Shown in pieces: positions 1 through 7,386 of a stretch of 64,000 nucleotides of DNA; the stretch's first letter is position 1, and the number at the start of each line of letters is the position of its first letter. This stretch comes from Limnohabitans kasalickyi (GTDB lineage: Bacteria > Pseudomonadota > Gammaproteobacteria > Burkholderiales > Burkholderiaceae_C), in the NCBI GenBank assembly GCA_965234325.1, contig OZ248407.1:992001-1056000 (forward strand), read 5' to 3'. The notes below the pieces were generated by a model. That model worked only from the letters and a program-made list of their open reading frames with translations, was not told the origin of the DNA and did not search any database. The translations under genes and the position numbers were made by a program.

Positions 1-1
1 A

Positions 2-1345
2 GTAGTGCTGCTCAAGGCTCTGGAAGCGCGGGGGATACTCGATAGCATGAACGGCCGCATTGCGGTGGGCTGGCTTGTGGTGGAAGACCTTGCAACAGTA
101 CTGGTACTGGTGCTATTGCCTCCGCTGGCTGGCGTTTTGGGCAGTCAAGTGGCCAACGTGCCGAGTGCCGAGCCGCTGTGGGTCACGATTGGTCAGACAT
201 TGTTGCAGGTGGCGGCCTTCATCGCCATCATGCTGCTGGCTGGTCGCCGAGTCTTGCCCTGGTTGCTATGGCATATCTCGCGCACTGGCTCGCGCGAGTT
301 GTTCACCTTATCGGTAATTACCGCTGCCATTGGAATAGCCTACGGGGCGGCGCAACTGTTCAGCGTGTCCTTTGCCCTCGGGGCGTTTTTTGCGGGCATG
401 GTCATGCGTGAGTCCGAGTTCAGTCACCGTGCAGCCGAAGAGTCGCTCCCTTTGCGCGACGCGTTCTCGGTGCTATTTTTTGTGTCGGTGGGTATGCTGT
501 TCGAGCCAGGAATTTTATTGACAGAACCACTGCATTTGTTGGCTGTTGTGGCCATCATTATTCTCGGCAAGTCATTGGCCGCTTTGGCCATCACGCTAGC
601 TTTTCGCTACCCGCTTAACACAGCTCTCACGGTATCGGCCAGCCTAGCGCAAATCGGCGAATTTTCATTTATTTTGGCGGGGTTGGCCTTGTCGCTTGGT
701 TTGTTGCCAGCTGAAGGTATGAGCCTGGTTCTGGCCGCTGCGCTCATCTCGATAGCGCTCAATCCCCTGCTTTTTGCCGCCATTGAGCCGCTGCGGCGCT
801 GGATTTTGGCCCGTTCTGAGTTGGCCCGCCGTCTGGAGCAACGCGACGACCCCTGTGCTGAGTTGCCGGTGAGCACCGAGCGGAAGTACCTGGAGGGGCA
901 GGTGGTACTGGTCGGCTATGGACGCGTTGGGCAACGCATCGCAGAGGCGCTCATGACAGGTGGTATTCCGTTTGTGGTGGCTGAGCAGAATCGGGAAATG
1001 GTCGAAGATCTTCGACGTCATGGCTTGGTGGCGGTGTCGGGCAATGCGGCCGATCCGGCGGTCTTGATCCAGGCCCACATTGCCAACGCAGCGATGCTTG
1101 TGGTTTCCACGCATGACCTGCTGACGGTGCGCCAGATGGCGACCACGGCGCGCACGCTTAATCCTGACATCGAGGTGGTGCTGTGCATGCAGAGCGAAGA
1201 CGAGTCATTGATGCTGCGCAAGGACGGTTTGGGAACGGTTTTCTTTGGTGAAGAAGAGCTGTCCAAAAGCATGATCGGTCATGTTCTGGCTCGCTTTGCG
1301 GCGGAGAAGGCGCCACTGGACGACGTTGATCGAGCTGCTGCCTAA
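2..1345 (+). CDS. CPA2 family monovalent cation:proton antiporter (KefB/YbaL type), 5'-truncated by the window edge
   Basis: Inner-membrane antiporter exchanging a monovalent cation (K+ or Na+) for H+. The open frame continues to the left edge, so the gene begins outside; about 447 residues are visible. The first ~260 are strongly hydrophobic with repeated membrane segments and the conserved stretch NGRIAVGWLVVEDLATVLVL. From about residue 298 a cytosolic Rossmann domain (RCK/TrkA-N) begins with VLVGYGRVGQ, the GxGxxG nucleotide-binding loop. This domain order is that of YbaL/KefB-like CPA2 proteins. The in-frame GTG at 5 is an internal codon, not the start. It lies just left of the accessory stretch and shows no codon oddity. 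Family sure; ion unknown. Confidence 0.9.
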   Translation, partial: VVLLKALEARGILDSMNGRIAVGWLVVEDLATVLVLVLLPPLAGVLGSQVANVPSAEPLWVTIGQTLLQVAAFIAIMLLAGRRVLPWLLWHISRTGSRELFTLSVITAAIGIAYGAAQLFSVSFALGAFFAGMVMRESEFSHRAAEESLPLRDAFSVLFFVSVGMLFEPGILLTEPLHLLAVVAIIILGKSLAALAITLAFRYPLNTALTVSASLAQIGEFSFILAGLALSLGLLPAEGMSLVLAAALISIALNPLLFAAIEPLRRWILARSELARRLEQRDDPCAELPVSTERKYLEGQVVLVGYGRVGQRIAEALMTGGIPFVVAEQNREMVEDLRRHGLVAVSGNAADPAVLIQAHIANAAMLVVSTHDLLTVRQMATTARTLNPDIEVVLCMQSEDESLMLRKDGLGTVFFGEEELSKSMIGHVLARFAAEKAPLDDVDRAAA

Positions 1346-2040
1346 TAACGGTAAATTAGTCAGCACGTCGAATAGTTTCAAATGGCTGTACGGTTGCTGC
1401 CCCCAAATAAAAACTGCACAACTGTGCCCTTTCGACCCAGAGCGAACGGTTGCGACACTGCCTTGGGCGGCGGTGATGAAGCGGTTGCGGTCGATCAGCC
1501 TGTGACCATCAAGTCGGCAACCGGCCAGAAACGGTCGTTCTAGTCATCGGTGCAATATCCTCTTTGAATCGTGCTGCCCCTCAAGGCCAACGACAGTCAG
1601 TTTGCAGTCACAACTGCAACCTATCAGGTTCTACTTTTGGAGCACTCAGCACAGAGGATCTGAAAACTCTCGGACCAAGAAGATGTCTCAACATTTAGAA
1701 TGCTGTCTTAGACCCCAAGTGCTTAATCGGCTTGTTCTTGGGAAACTTAGGCGGTTTGTGATGAAGCATGTTCTGCTCCGCCAGTACAAAGACCTCAAAC
1801 CTGCTCAGCAGGCCTTGAGGCAGCCTCAGGCCCCGCACCACGCGGGGCTTTTTGCTTTGGGCTCCTGACTGCGACCTACGGCAGCGTCCCGTAAAAGTCG
1901 TCTCAAACCCTGTTTGTCTCAAAACCTCATGACTTTTTCGGACTTGGTTCCGAGCCGTGAATTTGCGGGTTTCTGCAAAACGGGCTTTGAACCAAGTTGA
2001 ATGAAATTTCGTTGTTCAGATCGTTATGGTTGATGCCAAG
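1346..2040. other. Long non-coding stretch at the left side of the accessory region
   Basis: About 695 bases without a credible gene; short frames here have no recognisable domain or good start. It holds a cluster of small inverted repeats, for example TTGCAGT/ACTGCAA at 1602-1619 and AACCT/AGGTT at 1618-1630, and one clear terminator at 1830-1853. No complete tRNA was found. It separates the antiporter gene from the brxL remnant and is probably decayed island DNA or an unrecognised small RNA locus. Confidence 0.5.
1830..1853 (+). terminator. Rho-independent terminator without an obvious upstream gene
   Basis: Perfect 7-bp GC stem GCCCCGC (1830-1836) / GCGGGGC (1842-1848), loop ACCAC, followed by five T. 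It points rightwards. The nearest plus-strand gene ends almost 500 bases upstream, so it may end a long trailer, a small RNA, or a lost gene. Confidence 0.7.
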
Positions 2041-2397
2041 CTACTCTGCCATCGCTTTCAAAAGTGCATCTTTGGCGTCCGAGTAGAACTGGATGTCGAT
2101 CTTGGTGGCCATGTCATCTGAGAGGTCCACCAACTGCCGCCTACAAGCCACGGGCATCAGTAAAGACGTCGCACCTTTCTCAATAGCAATCTCTGCGATG
2201 GTCACGGCGTTGTGAACAGGCTCGATAGAACCACCCAGGTTGATTTCACCCACGATGATCAACCCGCCCCTGACACTTCTTTTGAGCAACGATGTGCACA
2301 AAGCGACCAATGATGCGACCCCAAGCTTGGAGCCGGACCTTGCGGCATCAAAGGCGCGAAGCTGCACGGTGAATTCATGCTGCCTGGGATCCTTATC
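2041..2397 (-). pseudogene. brxL: brxL remnant: C-terminal part of the Lon-like BREX protein BrxL
   Basis: The 118 codons read like the C-terminal Lon-type protease-like domain of BrxL, a component of type I BREX phage-defence loci. Features seen are FTVQLRAFDAARSGSKLGVA, a glycine-rich stretch ending GEINLGGSIEPVHNAV, the segment TSLLMPVACRRQL, and DIQFYSDAKDALLKAM near the stop. BrxL is normally about 700 residues, so over 80% including its ATPase region is missing. Similarity stops at base 2397, exactly at the left end of the insertion sequence; the frame continues 22 codons into that IS only by chance. No brxA, brxB, brxC, pglX or pglZ is present. Non-functional remnant of a defence island. 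Confidence 0.8.
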
Positions 2398-2406
2398 TGT
2401 TGAATG

Positions 2407-2458
2407 GCATCCAAAACTGAGCCACTTTGAAGAGAATTTGCATCCAAATTTGAGCCAC
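2407..2458. repeat. Pair of 19-bp direct repeats at the IS21-like left end
   Basis: GCATCCAAAACTGAGCCAC (2407-2425) and GCATCCAAATTTGAGCCAC (2440-2458) agree at 17 of 19 positions, with starts 33 bases apart. IS21-family elements carry such multiple terminal repeats as transposase binding sites, which supports assigning this end to IS21 and not to IS3. Confidence 0.7.
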
Positions 2459-2513
2459 CCCAATCGCCTATCCTGCTTAATTTTTGAGCAAGGATGGGCA
2501 AGGAGTGATCAAC

Positions 2514-3431
2514 GTGGGAACTTTGAGCAAATTACGCAGACTTGTCCTTCGCGACAAGGTCTCCATCCGACAAGCTAGCCGTCAACTTGGCATCTCTCGC
2601 AACACCGCAACCCGGTGGCTGCAAGAGCCTGAGATGGTCGAGCCTATATACCCAACGCGGCAGCCGCCCCCTGGCGTTCTTGACGCATTCAAGGAACAAC
2701 TGAGCACGTGGCTCAAAGCCGATAGCTATCGAAACAAGCGAGAGCGCCGCGGCGTTAAAGCTTTATATGAAGCGCTGCAGGCCATGGGGTACTCGGGCAG
2801 CAGCACAACCGTTTACCGGCTTTACCGAGACGCCAACTTGGCTGTGCGCCTTCGCAAGAAGGCCAAGCGGCCATTGAATGAACGCGCGCCACTGCAATTG
2901 GCGCAAACCGTCAACGAGGTGTGGAGCATGGACTTTGTGTCAGATAGCTTGTCCAACGGTCGCAGGATCAAATGCCTCACAGTGGCCGATGACTTCAGTC
3001 ACGAGTGCGTTGACATCGCAGTGGACTATGGCATCTCAGGCCAATACGTGACACGTTTGCTGGACCAAGCTGCAATATTCAGGGGCTACCCATTGGCTGT
3101 AAGAACAGACAACGGCCCTGAGTTCACGAGTCGAGCTTTTATGGCTTGGGCAACGGCGCATGGTGTGAGGCATATCTTGATTCAACCAGGGAGGCCCATG
3201 CAAAACGGCTACATCGAGAGCTTCAATGGGAAGTTTCGTGATGAGTGCTTGAACGAGCAATGGTTTCAGACCTTGCCCCAAGCTAGAACGTGCATCGCTG
3301 AGTGGCGCAGAGACTACAACGAAGTCAGGCCACACAGCAGCTTGGGTCGGATACCACCGGCTCAATTCGCGCAACAGCATCGGATTAACTCAAATGCTGC
3401 TGCAAATACAAACCATCAAGTTTTGGAATAA
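2514..3431 (+). CDS. Chimeric transposase: IS21 IstA N-terminus fused to IS3 OrfB DDE integrase domain
   Basis: About 305 residues. Residues 1-95 resemble IstA of IS21 elements: a helix-turn-helix (VSIRQASRQLGISRNTATRW) and the linker TWLKADSYRNKRERRGVKALYEA. From about residue 100 it becomes IS3-family OrfB (IS51/IS407 type): YRLYRDANLAVR, then the DDE core with WSMDFVSD, RTDNGPEF and a glutamate in NGYIESFNGKFRDECL, then YNEVRPHSSLG. At the switch the DNA has TTTACCG twice within 16 bases, a possible microhomology. GTG at 2514 is chosen because AAGGAG lies 8 bases upstream. No IstB helper ATPase or IS3 OrfA is present, so transposition competence is doubtful. The fusion is read from remembered family sequences. 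Confidence 0.75.
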   Translation: MGTLSKLRRLVLRDKVSIRQASRQLGISRNTATRWLQEPEMVEPIYPTRQPPPGVLDAFKEQLSTWLKADSYRNKRERRGVKALYEALQAMGYSGSSTTVYRLYRDANLAVRLRKKAKRPLNERAPLQLAQTVNEVWSMDFVSDSLSNGRRIKCLTVADDFSHECVDIAVDYGISGQYVTRLLDQAAIFRGYPLAVRTDNGPEFTSRAFMAWATAHGVRHILIQPGRPMQNGYIESFNGKFRDECLNEQWFQTLPQARTCIAEWRRDYNEVRPHSSLGRIPPAQFAQQHRINSNAAANTNHQVLE

Positions 3432-3487
3432 CCTTGGCCCTTAGGACTAACTTCTAATTCAGTGGTTCGGCTAATGGGGGCAGGTCA

Positions 3488-3824
3488 GCAGAACGTGACA
3501 GGCAACGCAGACAGCGTGACGCTGAACGCTTACGCAAGCAACAACAGCAACGCTTCTAAGTTGCGTTGTGTTGGGGGTGACAGCGTGTTGCTACGCACAC
3601 CACGTTTTGTAAATGACGCAAATCACGCAGAAAACGCACGGTTTGTGGTGAAAAACATAGTGTTTGCGAAAATGATGGCGACGGGGATGAGAGGCATAGT
3701 TAAAATACCTTCACGCAAAGTCCCAAGTTTTGACGCGGTTAGAACAATGCTAAAACTCGCACACCACTTTTTATCTACGCTGAAAAACGTTGATAATGTA
3801 CAGAATAGTGGTACAGAGTTCAAC
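3488..3824. other. Non-coding interval between the IS and the tRNA-Lys fragment
   Basis: About 337 bases, unusually rich in short ACGC/AACGC runs (around 3490-3640), then AT-richer. Open frames exist on both strands but have no domain, no ribosome site and biased composition. No integrase gene could be read here although the neighbouring att-like site would call for one. Probably decayed island DNA. Confidence 0.45.
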
Positions 3825-3870
3825 ACTTTTAATCCGTTTGTCGTGGGTTCGACCCCCGCTGGTCCCACCA
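3825..3870 (+). other. 3' fragment of a tRNA-Lys(UUU) gene: probable attachment-site remnant of an integrated island
   Basis: ACTTTTAATCCG at 3825 is the anticodon loop (TTT anticodon) and 3' anticodon stem of a bacterial tRNA-Lys. It is followed by variable loop, T-arm (GTGGG TTCGACC CCCGC), acceptor strand TGGTCCC, A and encoded CCA at 3868-3870. The 5' half (an acceptor GGGACCA and D-arm) is absent upstream. Identity starting in the anticodon loop and running to the 3' end is the usual footprint of a tyrosine-recombinase att site at a tRNA gene. The original gene terminator still follows. The intact tRNA copy would lie to the left, outside this window. Confidence 0.75.
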
Positions 3871-3879
3871 AGTATTCAA

Positions 3880-3910
3880 GGGTTAGCAAAGTAATTTGCT
3901 AACCCTTTTT
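3880..3910 (+). terminator. Rho-independent terminator of the ancestral tRNA-Lys gene
   Basis: Perfect 11-bp stem GGGTTAGCAAA (3880-3890) / TTTGCTAACCC (3895-3905), loop GTAA, followed by five T. It begins 10 bases after the tRNA CCA end, as expected for a tRNA gene terminator, and so marks where chromosomal sequence resumes right of the island remnant. Confidence 0.85.
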
Positions 3911-3986
3911 GCTTTTTATTTTCAAATTTTTTCAGCCCGTTTATCGCGTCAAATGGGCATCAGATTATTTATATCTGAGTTCGCAC

Positions 3987-4499
3987 ATGACAGAACTTTT
4001 ATTTGTCTTTTATTTCTTGGTGCTGCTGGCCACGCTGCTGCTCAAGGGTCCTGTGGTCAAGGGGCCATGGCTGTTTTTGATGCGAGCGTTTTTTCCGAAT
4101 TGGAAGTTCTTTCATGCAGTTGGATATGTGCCGCATTTGTATGCGCGATCCGCTGCGCAGCAAGGCCCGGGAGAGTTGCTTTGGGCGGAGTGGGTGCTGA
4201 TTTATCCACGTTGCCATCGCCGTTTGCACCATCTCTTTCACAACGCTGATACCAATTTAGGACTGGGGCAACAAAATTTGGTTGATCACTTTTGGGCCGA
4301 TTTGTATGACTTGCCTGAAGGTGCTGATCCTCGTGAGTTGGTGACTTACGCCATGATTGCCCGGCTCGCCGAACAAGTGTTACGCGCGCGCGATGCCAAC
4401 TTTACCCACAGCCAGTTTGAGCTGCGCATGGTGCTAGATAGGCCAACTGGGAAATCAGATACACAGGTGATGATGACCTCGCCGGTGGTGCCATGCTGA
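3987..4499 (+). CDS. Unrecognised membrane-anchored protein coupled to an HTTM protein
   Basis: 170 residues. A single strongly hydrophobic N-terminal segment (residues 3-20, LLFVFYFLVLLATLLL) is followed by a soluble part rich in His, Arg and Trp (CHRRLHHLFH near residue 75). I do not recognise the family. The ATG at 3987 is chosen because the frame upstream runs through the tRNA terminator region; no strong ribosome site precedes it. It overlaps the next gene by 7 bases, so the two are probably translationally coupled and act together at the inner membrane. Real coding is supported by the coupling, codon use and topology. Confidence 0.6.
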   Translation: MTELLFVFYFLVLLATLLLKGPVVKGPWLFLMRAFFPNWKFFHAVGYVPHLYARSAAQQGPGELLWAEWVLIYPRCHRRLHHLFHNADTNLGLGQQNLVDHFWADLYDLPEGADPRELVTYAMIARLAEQVLRARDANFTHSQFELRMVLDRPTGKSDTQVMMTSPVVPC

Positions 4500-5329
4500 T
4501 CCGTCCTTTCCTTGACGCACTGATCAACGCACCAACGCTGATGGCCATTCGCGGCACTGAAATTTTGTTCGCTTGCAGCTTGCTCATTCAGACCCTAGAG
4601 TATTTGCGCATGGGGAAGGTGACTGCAGACGATGGCCTTTGGTCTTGGCAGTTACAACGGGCCGACATTCCGAGCGCCACAGTGCGTGCTTTTTTGGATG
4701 TGCTGTTCAAAGCCCGCATGCATCAACTGCACTTGATCCTGCGTTTGCTGGCCGCTCTGTGGCTGGCGGTGCAAGGCGCATCAATAAGCCTCATTGGTTT
4801 TTTGTTTGTAGGCAACCTGCTTATTCTCATTCGTTGGCGCGGCGCGTTTAACGGCGGCAGTGATTTCATGACGCTGGTGGTGCTCACAGGTTTGCTCATT
4901 GCGCAAGTGGTCAGCATCTTTGCAAACCCACAGCTGGGCTGGCAAGCTTGTTTTTGGTACATCGCCATTCAATCCATCACGTCTTACTTCATGTCGGGCG
5001 CGGTGAAGCTGCTGCGGCCTGAGTGGCGCAACGGCTCGGCCCTGACCATCTTCTTGAATGGTGCGATTTACGGCCCGTTGTCGCCCACACACCCGCTGCG
5101 TAACAAGTGGCTCGCCATGTTGAGCTCGTGGTGCTTCATTGGGTGGGAAATTATGTTTCCCCTCAGTTTGCTAGACCCACGATTGGCCGCCGTGTTTTGC
5201 GCCGTGGCGGCGTTCTTTCACTTCTTGGTGTTTTGGTTCTTTGGCTTGAACCGATTCTTCTGGGCATGGCTATGTTCGTTCCCAGCCATCATTTGGTGCA
5301 GCGCGCAATTGAGTGCGCTCTTGACTTGA
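4493..5329 (+). CDS. HTTM-domain (vitamin K-dependent gamma-carboxylase-like) integral membrane protein
   Basis: 278 residues with several hydrophobic segments spread from about residue 15 to the C-terminus (for example LLAALWLAVQ, FLFVGNLLILI, FMTLVVLTGLLIAQVV, FHFLVFWFFGLNRFFWAW). The spacing, the mid-protein SGAVKLLRPEWRNG and the Trp/Phe-rich C-terminus fit HTTM proteins, whose bacterial members are mostly of unknown function. The start overlaps the preceding gene's stop. The stop lies 5 bases from the convergent yheS stop with no terminator between. The assignment rests on topology and remembered family features. Confidence 0.6.
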   Translation: MLIRPFLDALINAPTLMAIRGTEILFACSLLIQTLEYLRMGKVTADDGLWSWQLQRADIPSATVRAFLDVLFKARMHQLHLILRLLAALWLAVQGASISLIGFLFVGNLLILIRWRGAFNGGSDFMTLVVLTGLLIAQVVSIFANPQLGWQACFWYIAIQSITSYFMSGAVKLLRPEWRNGSALTIFLNGAIYGPLSPTHPLRNKWLAMLSSWCFIGWEIMFPLSLLDPRLAAVFCAVAAFFHFLVFWFFGLNRFFWAWLCSFPAIIWCSAQLSALLT

Positions 5330-5334
5330 TTGTT

Positions 5335-7386
5335 TTAAGCCATTGCGCTTTCAATCGCATCCATGGCTTCGGTCAGTTCTAGCCACCGCAGTTCTAGCGC
5401 CGCCAACTCATCTTCGACTGCTTTGAGACGTTTGCCTGCTTCTGCAATATCCGCAGGGGGAAGCGGTGTGGCGAGTTTGTCGTGCAACGCCGTCTTTTCA
5501 GACTCCAGCGTGGCCATTGATTTCTCGACGCCATCCATCTCTTTTTTCAACGGGCGTTTTTTCTCGTTGATGTCTTTGCGCAGCTGGGCGTCTTCTTTGC
5601 GTTGGTCGCGTGAAGCCACAGGCGCAGCCGCTTTCACCACGGGAGAAGCAGCTTGCACCAAAGGTGCCGCCACTTGAGCCACAGGCGCCGCAACCGCCGC
5701 AGGCTTCGATGCAGCCGCATTTGCCGCCGCCACAGCTTCGGCACGCAGACGTTTGCCTTCGTCCAGCAGGTAGCGTTGGTAGTCGTCCAAGTCGCCGTCA
5801 AAGGGTTCGACACCACCGCGTGACACCATCCAGAACTCGTCACACACGGCACGCAACAAAGCACGGTCGTGGCTGACCAGCATCACGGTGCCTTCAAATT
5901 CATTGAGCGCCATGCTCAGCGCTTCGCGGGTGGCCAAGTCCAAGTGGTTGGTAGGCTCGTCCATCAGCAAGAGGTTGGGGCGTTGCCACACCAACATGCA
6001 CAGCACCAAGCGGGCTTTTTCGCCACCGCTCATGCTGCCCACAGCTTGCTTGACCATGTCGCCGCCAAAGTTGAACTGGCCCAAGAAACTGCGCAAGTCT
6101 TGCTCGCGTGTGGCTTGGCCGGCCAGCTTTCCGTCGTTGGTGAGTTTTTTCGCCAATCCAATCATGTGGTCGAGCGGGTTGTCGGCGGGGTGCAGCACGT
6201 CGAGTTCTTGCTGCGCAAAGTAGCCGATGTTCAGGCCTTTGCCTTCGGTCATATCGCCGCCGATGGCTTGCAAATCGCGTGCGATGGTTTTCACCAGCGT
6301 GGATTTACCTTGGCCGTTGGCACCCAAGATGCCAATGCGTTGCCCAGCCAGCACCGAGCGGCTGACGTTTTGCACGATGACCGTGGGTGGCGTTCCCGCA
6401 GGCGCGTCGGCGGGGGCAGGGTAGCCCACGCTCACACCTTGCATGCTCAGCATGGGGTTGGGCAAGTTGGCAGGTTCTTTGAACTCGAAGCTGAAGTCGG
6501 CCTCGGCCAACAACGGCGCAATCTTTTCCATGCGGTCCAAAGCCTTGACACGGCTTTGCGCTTGCTTGGCTTTGCTGGCCTTGGCCTTGAAGCGTGCAAT
6601 GAACTTTTGCAAATGCGCAATCTTGTCTTGCTGCTTAGCAAACGCGTTTTGTTGCAGCTCCATTTGCTCGGCGCGCATGTCCTCAAATTTGCTGTAGTTG
6701 CCGCCGTAGCGCACCAGCTTGCCGGCATCGATGTGCAGGGTGACGTTGGTCACCGCATCCAAGAATTCGCGGTCATGGCTGATAACAACCATCGTGCCCT
6801 CATAGCGCTTGAGCCAAGCTTCCAACCACACCAACGCGTCCAAGTCCAAGTGGTTGGTCGGTTCGTCAAGTAGTAGCAAATCAGACGGACACATCAGCGC
6901 ACGCGCCAATTGCAAACGCATGCGCCAACCGCCAGAGAAGCTGTTCACAGGGTTGTCGAGCTCAGTGGTTTTAAAACCCAGCCCCAAGATGAGCGCTTGT
7001 GCGCGCGACTGCGCATCGTGCTCGCCCGCGTCGTACAGCGCCATGTAGGCGTTGCCCAAACGTTCGCCGTCGTCGGTAGTTTCGGCAGCGGCCACTTCGG
7101 CGCGTGCGTCGTTGAGCACGGTGTCGCCTTCAATCACAAACTCGGTCGCGCTTTGCTCGGTCTCGGGCATGTCTTGAGACACCTGGCCCATGCGCCATTG
7201 CGTGGGAATGTAGAACTCGCCCGTGTCTTCTTGCAAATTGCCGTTGAGCAAGGCAAACAGCGACGATTTTCCAGCGCCGTTGCGGCCCACCAAGCCTACT
7301 TTTTCACCGGGGTTCAGGGTGACGGTGGCGCCTTCGAGCAACACCTTGGCACTGCGACGCAAGGTGACATTTTTAATCGTGATCAT
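5335..7386 (-). CDS. yheS: ABC-F family ATPase YheS (ribosome-associated translation factor type)
   Basis: 683 residues with two ABC ATPase domains in tandem and no membrane segment, the ABC-F arrangement. First domain: Walker A GRNGAGKS at 34-41, signature FSGGW, Walker B LLLLDEPTNHLD. An inter-domain linker of Lys/Ala-rich helix (FKAKASKAKQAQSRVKALDR) and a second domain with GANGQGKST, MSGGEKARL and LLMDEPTNHLD follow. An Ala/Val-rich spacer (about 565-600) leads to a charged coiled-coil tail. ABC-F proteins act at the ribosomal E site; YheS is the best match by length and linker. The start overlaps the prmB stop by 4 bases. Confidence 0.9.
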   Translation of the reverse strand: MITIKNVTLRRSAKVLLEGATVTLNPGEKVGLVGRNGAGKSSLFALLNGNLQEDTGEFYIPTQWRMGQVSQDMPETEQSATEFVIEGDTVLNDARAEVAAAETTDDGERLGNAYMALYDAGEHDAQSRAQALILGLGFKTTELDNPVNSFSGGWRMRLQLARALMCPSDLLLLDEPTNHLDLDALVWLEAWLKRYEGTMVVISHDREFLDAVTNVTLHIDAGKLVRYGGNYSKFEDMRAEQMELQQNAFAKQQDKIAHLQKFIARFKAKASKAKQAQSRVKALDRMEKIAPLLAEADFSFEFKEPANLPNPMLSMQGVSVGYPAPADAPAGTPPTVIVQNVSRSVLAGQRIGILGANGQGKSTLVKTIARDLQAIGGDMTEGKGLNIGYFAQQELDVLHPADNPLDHMIGLAKKLTNDGKLAGQATREQDLRSFLGQFNFGGDMVKQAVGSMSGGEKARLVLCMLVWQRPNLLLMDEPTNHLDLATREALSMALNEFEGTVMLVSHDRALLRAVCDEFWMVSRGGVEPFDGDLDDYQRYLLDEGKRLRAEAVAAANAAASKPAAVAAPVAQVAAPLVQAASPVVKAAAPVASRDQRKEDAQLRKDINEKKRPLKKEMDGVEKSMATLESEKTALHDKLATPLPPADIAEAGKRLKAVEDELAALELRWLELTEAMDAIESAMA

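Larger units (their letters stand above)
2398..3487. mobile_element. Insertion sequence with IS21-like left part and IS3-like right part (hybrid element)
   Basis: The left end is placed at TGTTGAATGG (2398), where brxL homology ends; the right end is placed at GGGGGCAGGTCA (to 3487). The left 400 bases carry two terminal-type repeats and the N-terminus of an IS21 IstA protein. The remainder carries the integrase domain of an IS3-family OrfB and an IS3-like right end. The two termini do not form matching inverted repeats, and the left flank is not repeated after the right end, so no target duplication is visible. This is best explained by recombination between two elements. Exact ends are inferred; the right end is less certain. 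Confidence 0.65.

Noticed and set aside
1281..1868. Short plus-strand frames in and after the end of the antiporter gene
   Set aside because: No domain, no ribosome site, and they overlap the antiporter end or structured non-coding DNA.
3462..3902. Open frames on both strands across the tRNA fragment (146 and 88 codons)
   Set aside because: They translate low-complexity ACGC-rich DNA and the tRNA itself; the PAGVEPTT string on the minus strand is the familiar antisense translation of a tRNA 3' end. No ribosome site or domain.
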